From contig CAJPML010000028.1 of assembly GCA_905371725.1 (NCBI GenBank), positions 1 to 8,605 of the forward strand: a stretch of 8,605 nt of DNA, written 5' to 3'. The position numbers and the translations under genes were made by a program. Source of the stretch: Leptotrichia sp. oral taxon 215. Lineage in GTDB: Bacteria > Fusobacteriota > Fusobacteriia > Fusobacteriales > Leptotrichiaceae. This document shows, piece by piece, positions 1-6,158 of the stretch (the first letter of the stretch is position 1; every line of letters starts with the position of its first letter). The notes below the pieces were generated by a model. It was given only the letters and a program-made list of their open reading frames with translations, was not told where the DNA came from and ran no database searches.

Positions 1-356
1 GTAACTTCATCTATTTTTTGTACTTTTTCTGCAGCTTTTTTAGCATTAAAATCATTTAGCCTTTTATCTTCTATATCTTTAAAATACTTTACCTTTTCCC
101 TCACTTCATACATTTCGTCTACTACATCTATTACAGCCTTAGTTGAAACTCTATGAGTGAGTAGTAGTGTTTTATTTAAGTTATTTTTGAAAGTTGAAAA
201 ATCAATTATTATTTCTTCATTTATTACATCAACACTATTTGATAAATCATTAAAGTTTGAGTCTAATTTTTTTTTTACAACTTTCGTTGCTTTTCCTCTT
301 GCTTTCTTTAATGCTTCAGCTTGTTTCTCCATTTGTTTCTTTTCTTTTTTTGTCAT
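1..356 (-). CDS. Unrecognised lysine-rich helical protein after the portal gene (N-terminal part, runs off the window)
   Basis: An open frame starts with ATG at 356..354 and stays open to the window edge, giving 118 codons without a stop. Its ATG shares one base with the portal stop codon (TAATG), so translation is probably coupled to the portal. The first 30 residues are very basic (starts MTKKEKKQMEKQAEALKKAR, then VVKKK). The rest is predicted by eye to be mostly helical with heptad-like stretches (around EMYEVREKVKYFKDIEDKRL), and no transmembrane segment is seen. Codons 27-30 contain a run of ten A. In head modules the gene after the portal is often a minor head protein or prohead protease, but I see no family motif in this part, so no function is assigned. 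That it is a real gene is well supported by its position, start and coding quality. Confidence 0.75.
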   Translation of the reverse strand, partial: MTKKEKKQMEKQAEALKKARGKATKVVKKKLDSNFNDLSNSVDVINEEIIIDFSTFKNNLNKTLLLTHRVSTKAVIDVVDEMYEVREKVKYFKDIEDKRLNDFNAKKAAEKVQKIDEV

Positions 357-1603
357 TAAATATCGTCCTCACTTGGATTGTTATCAATTGGCTCTGTTTC
401 GCCGTTCAATACATCCGTTAAAGTACTTGGCATTCCTTTTATCAATATTTCGTCTGCTCCAGTTATACTGTCTAAATTAAGCATTTTCCTTTTTTCATTT
501 ACGGTATGTATCTCCGAAGCATTCAATGTATTTATCAATTCAATCTGATTATCTTTCAGTACTTCTATTTTTGAAGTGTCAAAGTCAATCAGTTCATTAT
601 GCCCGAAATCTTTTTGAAATAATCTATTTATGCATGACTTTATCTGTTCAGCCGCAGGGATAACGTTCTCAGTGTAGAGTGCTTTCTTTGCCTCCTGCAT
701 GTTGTTGTATTTAGCATTATCTTTCCCACCAATAAGCAAATCAGGAACATTCAGAACGTTTGAAGTGATATTTCTTATTTCCACTGTTGCTTCTATAAAG
801 TCGAAATCTCGTGGAGTAAAGTCAAGATTATGTATTTTTGATTTTTCGTCAAATCCACTTAAAATAATTGGTTTCCCTATTCCATCCGCTCCACTGTTCT
901 CACTTATTCTGTCCTGAATTTTTTCTATTGTTTCCCCTGTTCCTAGCTGGTCTAATAAAATTAAGAACTGTCTTTTACCACTGTTTTTCAGTATACTGTT
1001 ATTCCATCTGCTTATTAAACAGTAGTAGTCATGTAACAATGCAAGTGAAGTCACTCTATTTATTCCATTACCTTTAGAATATAAATTGGGCATTTTCTTA
1101 TAACAGAAGTTTTCAAGTTCTTTTCCTGAAATTTTCTTTCCATTTGATAAGTCAATGCTCTGAATTCCAAAAAGTATATTGTTATTATTGTAATTTATTG
1201 TATATTCAGCTGGACTGTATACCCATAAATCATACTTGTTATAAAGCTTTATTTTTTGAATAAGGAATTCTCCAAAGATAGTCCAGTAAAGATAACAATA
1301 ATATAAAAAGTCATCTGTATCCATCAAAGCGTTAGGATTAATCAAACTCCTATAAACTATATTGTCCTTTTTTTCGTTTTTCCCTTCCGTATTTTCCTCA
1401 TACACACTCCAGTCTATTGAGTAAAATCCTTGTTGCATTCTTTCAAGTGCCGAGCTTATGAAAGGATTTTCAGGGATTTGCTTCAACATTCTTTGTACAT
1501 TGACAGTATAAGGAGAAATATTAAAAGCTTTCACATAATTCAACAAGTCATTAAAGTTTTTAATTGTTGTGCCTTGTTCCTTTTTTCTAAAAAATTTAAA
1601 CAT
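356..1603 (-). CDS. Phage portal protein, HK97 type
   Basis: This is the probable portal protein, the dodecameric ring at one prohead vertex that docks terminase and passes DNA. It has 415 residues from ATG at 1603..1601, a usual length for HK97-type portals. The N-terminus (MFKFFRKKE) and an early segment about multiple-residue sampling (PENPFISSALERMQQGFYSI) fit. The strongest sign lies at about residues 265-325: FIEATVEIRNITSNVLNVP, then DLLIGG, N-rich residues, EAKKALYTENVIPAAEQIK and a helical stretch. This matches the family pattern of a start-of-clip/wing region with an 'LxVPxxLLG' turn, followed by a helix and an 'xxxPxxxxIxxxxNxxL' stem. The C-terminal tail is acidic (NPSEDDI). The start was chosen because AAGGGGGTG at 1607-1615 is an excellent Shine-Dalgarno just upstream; a GTG at 1609..1607 lies inside that site and is unlikely. 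It follows terminase large subunit after 10 nt and precedes an unrecognised head gene. Family assignment is from motif memory, not a search. Confidence 0.85.
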   Translation of the reverse strand: MFKFFRKKEQGTTIKNFNDLLNYVKAFNISPYTVNVQRMLKQIPENPFISSALERMQQGFYSIDWSVYEENTEGKNEKKDNIVYRSLINPNALMDTDDFLYYCYLYWTIFGEFLIQKIKLYNKYDLWVYSPAEYTINYNNNNILFGIQSIDLSNGKKISGKELENFCYKKMPNLYSKGNGINRVTSLALLHDYYCLISRWNNSILKNSGKRQFLILLDQLGTGETIEKIQDRISENSGADGIGKPIILSGFDEKSKIHNLDFTPRDFDFIEATVEIRNITSNVLNVPDLLIGGKDNAKYNNMQEAKKALYTENVIPAAEQIKSCINRLFQKDFGHNELIDFDTSKIEVLKDNQIELINTLNASEIHTVNEKRKMLNLDSITGADEILIKGMPSTLTDVLNGETEPIDNNPSEDDI

Positions 1604-1606
1604 GTT

Positions 1607-1615
1607 CACCCCCTT
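1607..1615 (-). promoter_or_regulatory. Ribosome binding site that fixes the portal start
   Basis: AAGGGGGTG on the minus strand differs from the ideal AAGGAGGTG at one base. It overlaps the terminase large subunit stop codon (TAA, 1616..1614) and sits three bases before the ATG at 1603. This favours ATG over the in-frame GTG at 1609 and suggests coupling of portal translation to the end of TerL. Confidence 0.75.
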
Positions 1616-2930
1616 ATATCTTACTTTTGTATCTTGTTTTTAAATCTCTTGGTCTGTATCGTGAAAGAGCATAGTCAAGTGCATCTTTAGTGTGAGCATC
1701 GAAGTTAAACATTTTCTTCTTATCTCCCACTATTATTACTCCGTTCTCGTCCTTTTGAAATTTCAAGTTTTTTAGTTCTCTATATGTGTTCTCACACCGC
1801 TGTGCTATCACAATTCTGTTGAATGATTGCACTTTTCCAATCCTACCCAACGGATTTCCTACCATTTTATCCGCCTTTGCCATGAGTATTCCGTTCGCTT
1901 TGAATTCTTGTATTGTTTTAGGCTCTGCATAATCAGCATATATTACAATACCATCTTCCGCTATATCATAAAGGAAGTCTTCTTGTATTATTTGTGGATT
2001 GGTTAATCCTTTGTTGTAAAATTCATTATAGATATAGAGAATATTATTTTCATAATCTATTGCAGCTCTCACAACTGCAGTGTAGGAAACTTTAAATCCA
2101 AAGTCCATTCCCGCAACATGCCATTCAATCCCTAGTCTTGCCACCTGTTCGTCCACATATTCATTGCTTTCTTTTTCAATGTTGTTATAAACAAACTCCC
2201 CATGATAACCAAATCTTCCTTGCTGTGCTATTGCTACTAAATAAGGATCCTTTTCCATATTTAATTCCGCAACCGCACTAGGTGGAAGAAACTTATTTTC
2301 TTTATAAGTTGAATGATTGATGTATATCCTTTGCACATATCCTGTTTCAGTATCTTCTATCTTTTTTATGAATTCCCTTTTTTCATATAATGTTTCTTCA
2401 GATACTCCTGCATATTCTGTCAGAAACCAGTAAGTCCAGTTTGAAGCAATGTCAGGCTCTGCTGGATTTGTACTCAGGTACATGTGCATTTTCACTCCCG
2501 GAGTTCTCAATCTATATCTAAGCTGCTTGAAATCATTTCTGTTGCACTGATTAGCTTCTTCTATCCATATATCCGTGATACCTTTTATTGATTTAAGTCT
2601 TCCTACCTCGTCCAATCCTCTGAATATGAATTTAGTTCCAGTCATTTTGTTTTCTATTTCCAAACGTCCAGTCCTTATGTTGAAATAATTCTCTAACTCA
2701 AGTTCAGTTATAACATCAACTAAATCAGTAAATACACTATCTCTTATATCTCTGTAAACTTTCCTTATTCCCAGCATTTTTCTTTTTCCCTTGAAACTAT
2801 CTATAATAAGTCTAGTTGCCACATTGTAGCTTTTGCCACTTCCATAGCTTCCAATCAGCAAATATATGTCTGATTTTTCTTCAGATATAAATCCCTTGAA
2901 ATGTTCATTTATATCCAACTTAATTTCCAT
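1614..2930 (-). CDS. Phage terminase large subunit (packaging ATPase and nuclease)
   Basis: This is the DNA-packaging motor that cuts concatemeric phage DNA and pumps it into the prohead by ATP hydrolysis. It has 438 residues, typical for the PBSX XtmB/SPP1-like group (Terminase_3 type). The N-terminal ATPase shows Walker A GSYGSGKS at residues 27-34, Walker B IWIEEA at 121-126 with the catalytic glutamate, and coupling motif YLSTNP at 151-156. The C-terminal RNase H-like nuclease shows VAGMDFGFK near 272-280 (first acidic residue D276), IVIYADYAEP near 328-337 (D333), and DAHTKDALDYALSRY near 411-425 (late aspartates D416/D419). Together these carry the expected metal-binding acidic residues, and all key motifs are intact. 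Its ATG directly follows the previous stop (TAAATG), with AGGAG inside the upstream gene. It is followed by the portal gene after 10 nt, the standard order in packaging modules. Confidence 0.95.
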   Translation of the reverse strand: MEIKLDINEHFKGFISEEKSDIYLLIGSYGSGKSYNVATRLIIDSFKGKRKMLGIRKVYRDIRDSVFTDLVDVITELELENYFNIRTGRLEIENKMTGTKFIFRGLDEVGRLKSIKGITDIWIEEANQCNRNDFKQLRYRLRTPGVKMHMYLSTNPAEPDIASNWTYWFLTEYAGVSEETLYEKREFIKKIEDTETGYVQRIYINHSTYKENKFLPPSAVAELNMEKDPYLVAIAQQGRFGYHGEFVYNNIEKESNEYVDEQVARLGIEWHVAGMDFGFKVSYTAVVRAAIDYENNILYIYNEFYNKGLTNPQIIQEDFLYDIAEDGIVIYADYAEPKTIQEFKANGILMAKADKMVGNPLGRIGKVQSFNRIVIAQRCENTYRELKNLKFQKDENGVIIVGDKKKMFNFDAHTKDALDYALSRYRPRDLKTRYKSKI

Positions 2931-3284
2931 TTATTCTCCTAAAATAAAAAATTCCTGATGTGGATATTTCTCTTTGAAATACTCAATCAATTCATTACTT
3001 TCAAGTAAATAATTACGGTCTGTATCCTTGTAATCTACTCTTAATTCTTTTGAGCCGTCTTTAAAAACAAAGTTACGTGCTATCCTAAAGTCACCTTTTT
3101 TTATTCTTGCTTCTAAATCCTCTTTAGTTATTTTATTTTCTGTGTTGATTTCTTCAGATTGCTCTTCTGACTTCTCAACTTCTGTGTTGATTTCTTCAGA
3201 TTGCTCTTCTGACTTCTCAACTTCTGTGTTGATTTCTTCAACATTTGTTTCAACTAAATTTTCTTTTTTACCATTTTTTCCCAT
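2931..3284 (-). CDS. Unrecognised acidic protein with a 14-residue tandem repeat, between terminase subunits
   Basis: This is a 117-residue protein with no recognised family. Residues 1-10 are basic (GKNGKK). Residues about 15-50 are a low-complexity acidic stretch made of the unit EINTEVEKSEEQSE twice plus a partial third copy, encoded by a perfect 42-bp DNA repeat. Residues about 52-117 look like a small folded domain (ITKEDLEARIKKGDFRIARN, FKDGSKELRVDYKD, IEYFKEKYPHQEFFILGE) with probable alpha/beta content and no cysteines or transmembrane segment. Its Shine-Dalgarno GGAGGTG overlaps the stop codon of the preceding gene, four bases lie between the genes, and its own stop touches the TerL start codon. 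Position suggests a packaging or head accessory role, but that is inference only. The acidic N-terminus may be a disordered arm. Confidence 0.8.
   Translation of the reverse strand: MGKNGKKENLVETNVEEINTEVEKSEEQSEEINTEVEKSEEQSEEINTENKITKEDLEARIKKGDFRIARNFVFKDGSKELRVDYKDTDRNYLLESNELIEYFKEKYPHQEFFILGE
3139..3240. repeat. Perfect 42-bp direct tandem repeat, 2.4 copies, in frame
   Basis: Copy 1 covers 3139-3180 and copy 2 covers 3181-3222, identical over all 42 bases; a partial third copy of 18 bases covers 3223-3240. The unit is divisible by three, so gain or loss of a copy changes the protein by 14 residues without a frameshift. Perfect identity of the copies suggests a recent duplication by replication slippage or recombination. 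Confidence 0.97.
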
Positions 3285-3288
3285 TTAA

Positions 3289-3675
3289 CTACACCTCCAC
3301 AATCTCTCTTGTTCTTCCTACTTTTCCAGCTCCTACCACATAACTGTCTGATTTAAATGCCGCAATAAAACTATCTCCTTTTTTCTTAATCACTCTATAC
3401 TGATATTTAACTCCTGATGTATCTTGCGTTTTTGTGTTATGTAAAAAGTCAACTTTTTCTTCAAATTCCTCTTTTGGAATATCAAAATCATACAGAATAT
3501 TATTTGTAGCTATTCCGAAAGTCTTAGTTTCATCTGAAATTGTTAATTCAAAATCTCTCACATATCTTGTTCCTTCCAAATGCTTTTCCACAAATTCTTT
3601 TAAAAGCTTTTCAGCCTTGTTGCTTTTCTTTTCCTCTACAACTGTTGTTGCTTCAGTCAAATTTTCGTTATTCAT
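3289..3675 (-). CDS. Unrecognised small protein following terminase small subunit
   Basis: This is a 128-residue protein without a family I recognise. Residues 1-35 are charged and probably partly disordered or helical (EEKKSNKAEKLLKEFVEKHL). The remainder alternates beta-like and turn segments (FELTISDETKTFGIATN, YDFDIPKEEF, VKYQYRVIKKKGDSFIAAF) and ends with a glycine-rich basic segment, YVVGAGKVGRTREIVEV. No membrane segment, signal peptide or cysteine is seen. The ATG overlaps the end of the terminase small subunit gene by 8 nt, and GGAGG lies 10 nt upstream inside that gene, so translation is probably coupled. Its location between the two terminase genes suggests a packaging, head or host-interaction accessory, but nothing in the sequence proves this. 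Confidence 0.8.
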   Translation of the reverse strand: MNNENLTEATTVVEEKKSNKAEKLLKEFVEKHLEGTRYVRDFELTISDETKTFGIATNNILYDFDIPKEEFEEKVDFLHNTKTQDTSGVKYQYRVIKKKGDSFIAAFKSDSYVVGAGKVGRTREIVEV

Positions 3676-4405
3676 TTTTTTTATCCTCCAGTTCTTCTAT
3701 CTCTTTTTCTTTGAATTTAAATTCTACTTTTGTATCTTTCAGCTGTTCGCCTTCTATTTTCTTTTTCTCAAGATCCAGTTTCTCTTGCAACAGTTCTTCA
3801 TTGACTAACTGTTGTTCAATTTCCAATATTTCATAAGGAGTTAGCATTTTCCCTGTTCTCATTAAATCCATACCCATTTTCTTAATAGTCTGATACGCTT
3901 TTTCGTATTCCTGTATCTTTTTAATGTTCGTTTCTTCTTTGTTGCTTAACTCATTAGTAGTCTTTATTATCAGATTAGCTTTTGCAACCTCTGTATTTTT
4001 TAATATCTTGTAAATGTCGCCCTTGTATACTTCATCTACAATCTTTTCGAGATATTTTTCAGTACGTTCTTTTCTTAATTCTCTTGCATTTTTTGTCTTC
4101 CTGCTGTAAGTACGTTCTGAAATGCCATATTCGGACATTATTTCTTGTTTGCTTTTTCCGTTTAAAATATCTTGTTGTATTTTAATTTCTTTTTCGATTG
4201 CATCTTTTTTCATTTTAGGTGCACTTTTCTTTTTTGGGGGTGCATTAGTTAAGGGTGCATTTATCTGTTTTTTTTTCCAGCCATCTCTTTTTTTCCAACT
4301 TTTGACTGTATTAATACTTTGATTGTATTTTCTACATAATTCTGTGATTCCTGCACCATTTTCATATTCTTTTCTTAACAGATCTCGTAAGTTCTGCTTA
4401 TCCAT
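3668..4405 (-). CDS. Phage terminase small subunit, DNA-recognition (PBSX-like, two HTH motifs)
   Basis: This probable TerS recognises the packaging start site on phage DNA and loads the large subunit. It has 245 residues. An N-terminal helix-turn-helix at about residues 12-45 (ENGAGITELCRKYNQSINTV, then KSWKKRDGW) resembles the N-terminal domain of PBSX-type small terminases, where 'SxxTVKxWKxRDxW' is characteristic. A lysine/proline-rich linker (about 46-66) leads to a second HTH at about 75-105 (QDILNGKSKQEIMSEYGISE, then RTYSRKTK). The central part is helical, probably for oligomerisation, and the C-terminus (200-245) is a highly charged coiled-coil-like tail that may contact TerL. The start overlaps the methyltransferase gene by 8 nt. 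No strong Shine-Dalgarno is seen, so coupling to upstream translation seems important. The poly-A run of nine at codons 44-46 is a possible slippage point. The presence of TerL two genes downstream supports the call. Confidence 0.8.
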   Translation of the reverse strand: MDKQNLRDLLRKEYENGAGITELCRKYNQSINTVKSWKKRDGWKKKQINAPLTNAPPKKKSAPKMKKDAIEKEIKIQQDILNGKSKQEIMSEYGISERTYSRKTKNARELRKERTEKYLEKIVDEVYKGDIYKILKNTEVAKANLIIKTTNELSNKEETNIKKIQEYEKAYQTIKKMGMDLMRTGKMLTPYEILEIEQQLVNEELLQEKLDLEKKKIEGEQLKDTKVEFKFKEKEIEELEDKKNE

Positions 4406-5945
4406 TCTTATATTCTTCCCAATTTACAGTTTTTCCATTTATCTTTATTTTTTCTTCTCCTGTAAATTTTAAATATCTTTCTATAATTACTTGCACCCAC
4501 TTGGTTTCTAATTCCATTAAATACGCTTTTCTATTTAATTGTTCACAAGCTATCAATGTACTTCCGCTACCTCCAAATAAATCTAATACTCTTTCGTTTT
4601 CTCGGCTACTGCTTTTTATTGCTCTTGCACACAATCCGACAGGCTTAGGTGTTGCGTGCCCTCCTGCTTCTTCTCTATCTTCTCCTACAACTCTATCAAA
4701 ATGCCAAACATTGTTCATATTATCGTGAGTATTATTGAAATAAGCTCTAGAATCATAAAATTTACTTTTTATTTTTTCATATTCTTTTTTCAGCTCTTCA
4801 TATTCTTTTTGAAAAGTTCCATATTCTTTTCCGTATTTTTGTAACTTTTTATAATTTTCTTCAGTCGGAAATACCCACTGGCTTTTTGTAAAATAATGTT
4901 TTCCCATTTGATTGCCTAATGCTTTTTTCCAAGCCTTGTTTCCACCACATTTTTCTATTTCTATTGCGAGATATTGTCGGATTGGTTCCCATCCTTCATA
5001 ATAATTTTCTGAATTTGTATTAAATCCCTGCACACCGTTCATAACAAATAGACATTTTTCATCAGCAGTGGCATACATCCTTGTAAGTTCTGAATTTTGC
5101 CCCTGTCCGGTCCCTTTGTCCCAAGTTATCAAATTTCTGAATGTTATTTCATTATTTTCAATTTTTGGTTTCAATAGATTAGAATAAATGTCCATTAAAG
5201 GTTCATCTGTTCCCCAGCAGTACCAGCTACCGTTTTCGGTTAAATTTTCAAATGACAAAGGTATCCATTTTTTATTAAAATCAAGTAAATCATAAAAATT
5301 TAAATTGTCATTTGTAACTCCATCTTTTTCCTTTTTCATTCCGTATGGAGGATCTGTGAATACTAGATGTGCTTTTTCATTATTTAATAAAAGTTTTATT
5401 TGTTTTGAATCAGTGCTATCTCCGCACATTACTCTGTGTTTTCCTAATTCAATTAAATCTCCTGACTTTATTACTATGTTTTTTGGTTCTTCCAATTCGG
5501 CATCATCTTCTGCTACTTCTTGATTATCTCCTGCAGTTTCTTCAATCTCATCTTCCATTATTTCCTGAAGCTCTATTTCATCAAATCCTAACAACGATGT
5601 GTCAAAATCTACGCTTTCAAGCTCTTCTATTTCCTGTCTTAATATTTCCATGTTAAAACCTGTATTCAATGTATACTGATTATCAGCTATCATATACGCT
5701 TTTTTATCTTCTTCTGTTAAATCTGTATGTCTCACTACTTGAACATCTCTATAACCTAGTTTTTTTAAAGCCATGTATCTTCCATGCCCTGCTAGGATCA
5801 TGTTATTCTCATCAACTATAATCGGACTTCTATATCCTAGTTTTTTTATAGTTTCAGATAATTTTTCTATCTGCCAGTCAGGATGTTCTTTTGCATTGTT
5901 CTCGTACATTTTTATTTTTTCTATGCTAATCTTTTCTATTTTCAT
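4398..5945 (-). CDS. ParB-like domain fused to a DNA (probably N6-adenine) methyltransferase
   Basis: This 515-residue fusion is common in phages and mobile elements. The N-terminal ParB/sulfiredoxin-like domain (about 1-95) shows ENNAKEHPDWQIEKLSETIK, a SPIIVDENNMILAGHGRYMA segment with the GHGR motif near 53-56, and the ADNQ end. An acidic linker (about 120-155, many E and D) follows. The methyltransferase begins near 160: motif IV TDPPYG at about 197-202 is catalytic, HATPKPVGL lies near 430-438, and SAM-binding motif I DLFGGSGST lies near 455-463. IV-before-I order marks a beta-class enzyme, and DPPY favours N6-adenine transfer. A lysine/glutamate-rich coiled-coil insert lies near 362-395 in the target-recognition region. 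All key residues are present. No restriction endonuclease partner is seen, so it is probably an orphan phage methylase for self-protection or control. The start is the ATG after AGAGGG (5951-5956); longer in-frame TTG starts lack a good site. It overlaps TerS by 8 nt. Confidence 0.92.
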   Translation of the reverse strand: MKIEKISIEKIKMYENNAKEHPDWQIEKLSETIKKLGYRSPIIVDENNMILAGHGRYMALKKLGYRDVQVVRHTDLTEEDKKAYMIADNQYTLNTGFNMEILRQEIEELESVDFDTSLLGFDEIELQEIMEDEIEETAGDNQEVAEDDAELEEPKNIVIKSGDLIELGKHRVMCGDSTDSKQIKLLLNNEKAHLVFTDPPYGMKKEKDGVTNDNLNFYDLLDFNKKWIPLSFENLTENGSWYCWGTDEPLMDIYSNLLKPKIENNEITFRNLITWDKGTGQGQNSELTRMYATADEKCLFVMNGVQGFNTNSENYYEGWEPIRQYLAIEIEKCGGNKAWKKALGNQMGKHYFTKSQWVFPTEENYKKLQKYGKEYGTFQKEYEELKKEYEKIKSKFYDSRAYFNNTHDNMNNVWHFDRVVGEDREEAGGHATPKPVGLCARAIKSSSRENERVLDLFGGSGSTLIACEQLNRKAYLMELETKWVQVIIERYLKFTGEEKIKINGKTVNWEEYKNG

Positions 5946-5950
5946 GTTAT

Positions 5951-5956
5951 CCCTCT
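5951..5956 (-). promoter_or_regulatory. Ribosome binding site for the ParB-methyltransferase
   Basis: AGAGGG on the minus strand lies five bases before ATG at 5945..5943. It is weaker than most sites in this window but fixes the start; the in-frame TTG codons further upstream fall within a G-rich island and have no suitable site. Confidence 0.6.
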
Positions 5957-5970
5957 CTTTTAATTTCTTT

Positions 5971-5991
5971 CCCACCAACCGCAACCGACCC
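5971..5991. other. Isolated G+C-rich island with tandem CAACCG; candidate packaging (cos/pac) site
   Basis: Fifteen of 21 bases are G or C in a window that is otherwise A+T-rich. On the plus strand CAACCG occurs twice in tandem (5976-5987) between CCC triplets. On the minus strand the run GGG, GG, GG, GG, GGG could form a two-tier G-quadruplex. It lies in the intergenic region just before the methyltransferase and terminase genes, where cos or pac sites are often found. The function is inferred from position and composition only. TerL resembles PBSX/SPP1 types, many of which use headful packaging, so a pac site is at least as likely as cos. Confidence 0.35.
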
Positions 5992-6034
5992 TTGTCAAAC
6001 TAATGGTCTCATATATATAAATTAAGGAGGAGGC

Positions 6035-6098
6035 AAAATAAAAAATGACCGTAATTATAAAATCAAGGTTTTACCCTTAACTCTATAAATACGGTCAT
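6035..6098 (-). terminator. Long 54-bp dyad followed by a T-tract; probable Rho-independent terminator
   Basis: The arms 6045-6068 and 6075-6098 pair at 20 of 24 positions with no bulge around a six-base centre. The outer nine pairs ATGACCGTA/TACGGTCAT are perfect, then comes one mismatch, five A/T pairs, a poorly paired part, and AAGG/CCTT at the tip. Read on the minus strand the stem is followed by TTTTTTATTTT (6045..6035), as in an intrinsic terminator. It lies 60 bp after the stop of the 52-residue gene and would end the right-hand operon. The stem is longer and more A+T-rich than a classic terminator, so an operator or structured RNA role is also possible. Confidence 0.6.
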
Positions 6099-6158
6099 CT
6101 TAATATTCATGTACTCAATATTTATAATCTTATTTAATTGTCTCGAAACTTACACAAC

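Larger units (their letters stand above)
5946..6158. other. 213-bp gene-free region before the packaging operon
   Basis: This is the largest non-coding gap in the window. It separates the 52-residue protein from the methyltransferase-terminase operon. It contains the long dyad/terminator (6035-6098), a purine-rich stretch reading AAGGAGGAGG on the plus strand (6024-6033), AT-rich ATATATATAA (6011-6020), and an isolated G+C-rich island (5971-5991). I find no tRNA-like fold and no open frame of meaningful size. The features fit a packaging site or a regulatory junction between early and late genes. Confidence 0.7.

Noticed and set aside
157..480. Plus-strand open frames of 66-124 codons scattered through the window (for example 157-480, 3434-3808, 5369-5656, 6859-7131, 7536-7796)
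   Set aside because: They lie opposite well-supported minus-strand genes, are rich in F, S, L and C as expected from the reverse of A-rich coding DNA, and lack good ribosome binding sites.
1604..1609. GTG start for the portal at 1609
   Set aside because: The GTG is part of the AAGGGGGTG ribosome binding site; the ATG at 1603 is correctly spaced.
4398..5945. Restriction-modification or other defence system built on the methyltransferase
   Set aside because: No endonuclease, specificity subunit or defence effector is next to it; the surrounding genes are packaging genes, so an orphan phage methylase is the simpler reading.
5946..5984. Longer methyltransferase start (TTG at 5984, adding 13 residues)
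   Set aside because: The TTG lies in the G-rich island, no proper Shine-Dalgarno precedes it, and the ParB-like domain begins naturally at ATG 5945 after AGAGGG.
5970..5998. Minus-strand promoter for the packaging operon from TTGACA at 5998
   Set aside because: The -35 is perfect, but 16-18 bp downstream lies G-rich sequence with no -10, so it is probably a chance match.
5946..6158. tRNA or other known RNA gene in the intergenic gap
   Set aside because: No cloverleaf, TpsiC-like arm or anticodon-stem arrangement could be found; the only strong fold is the single long hairpin.
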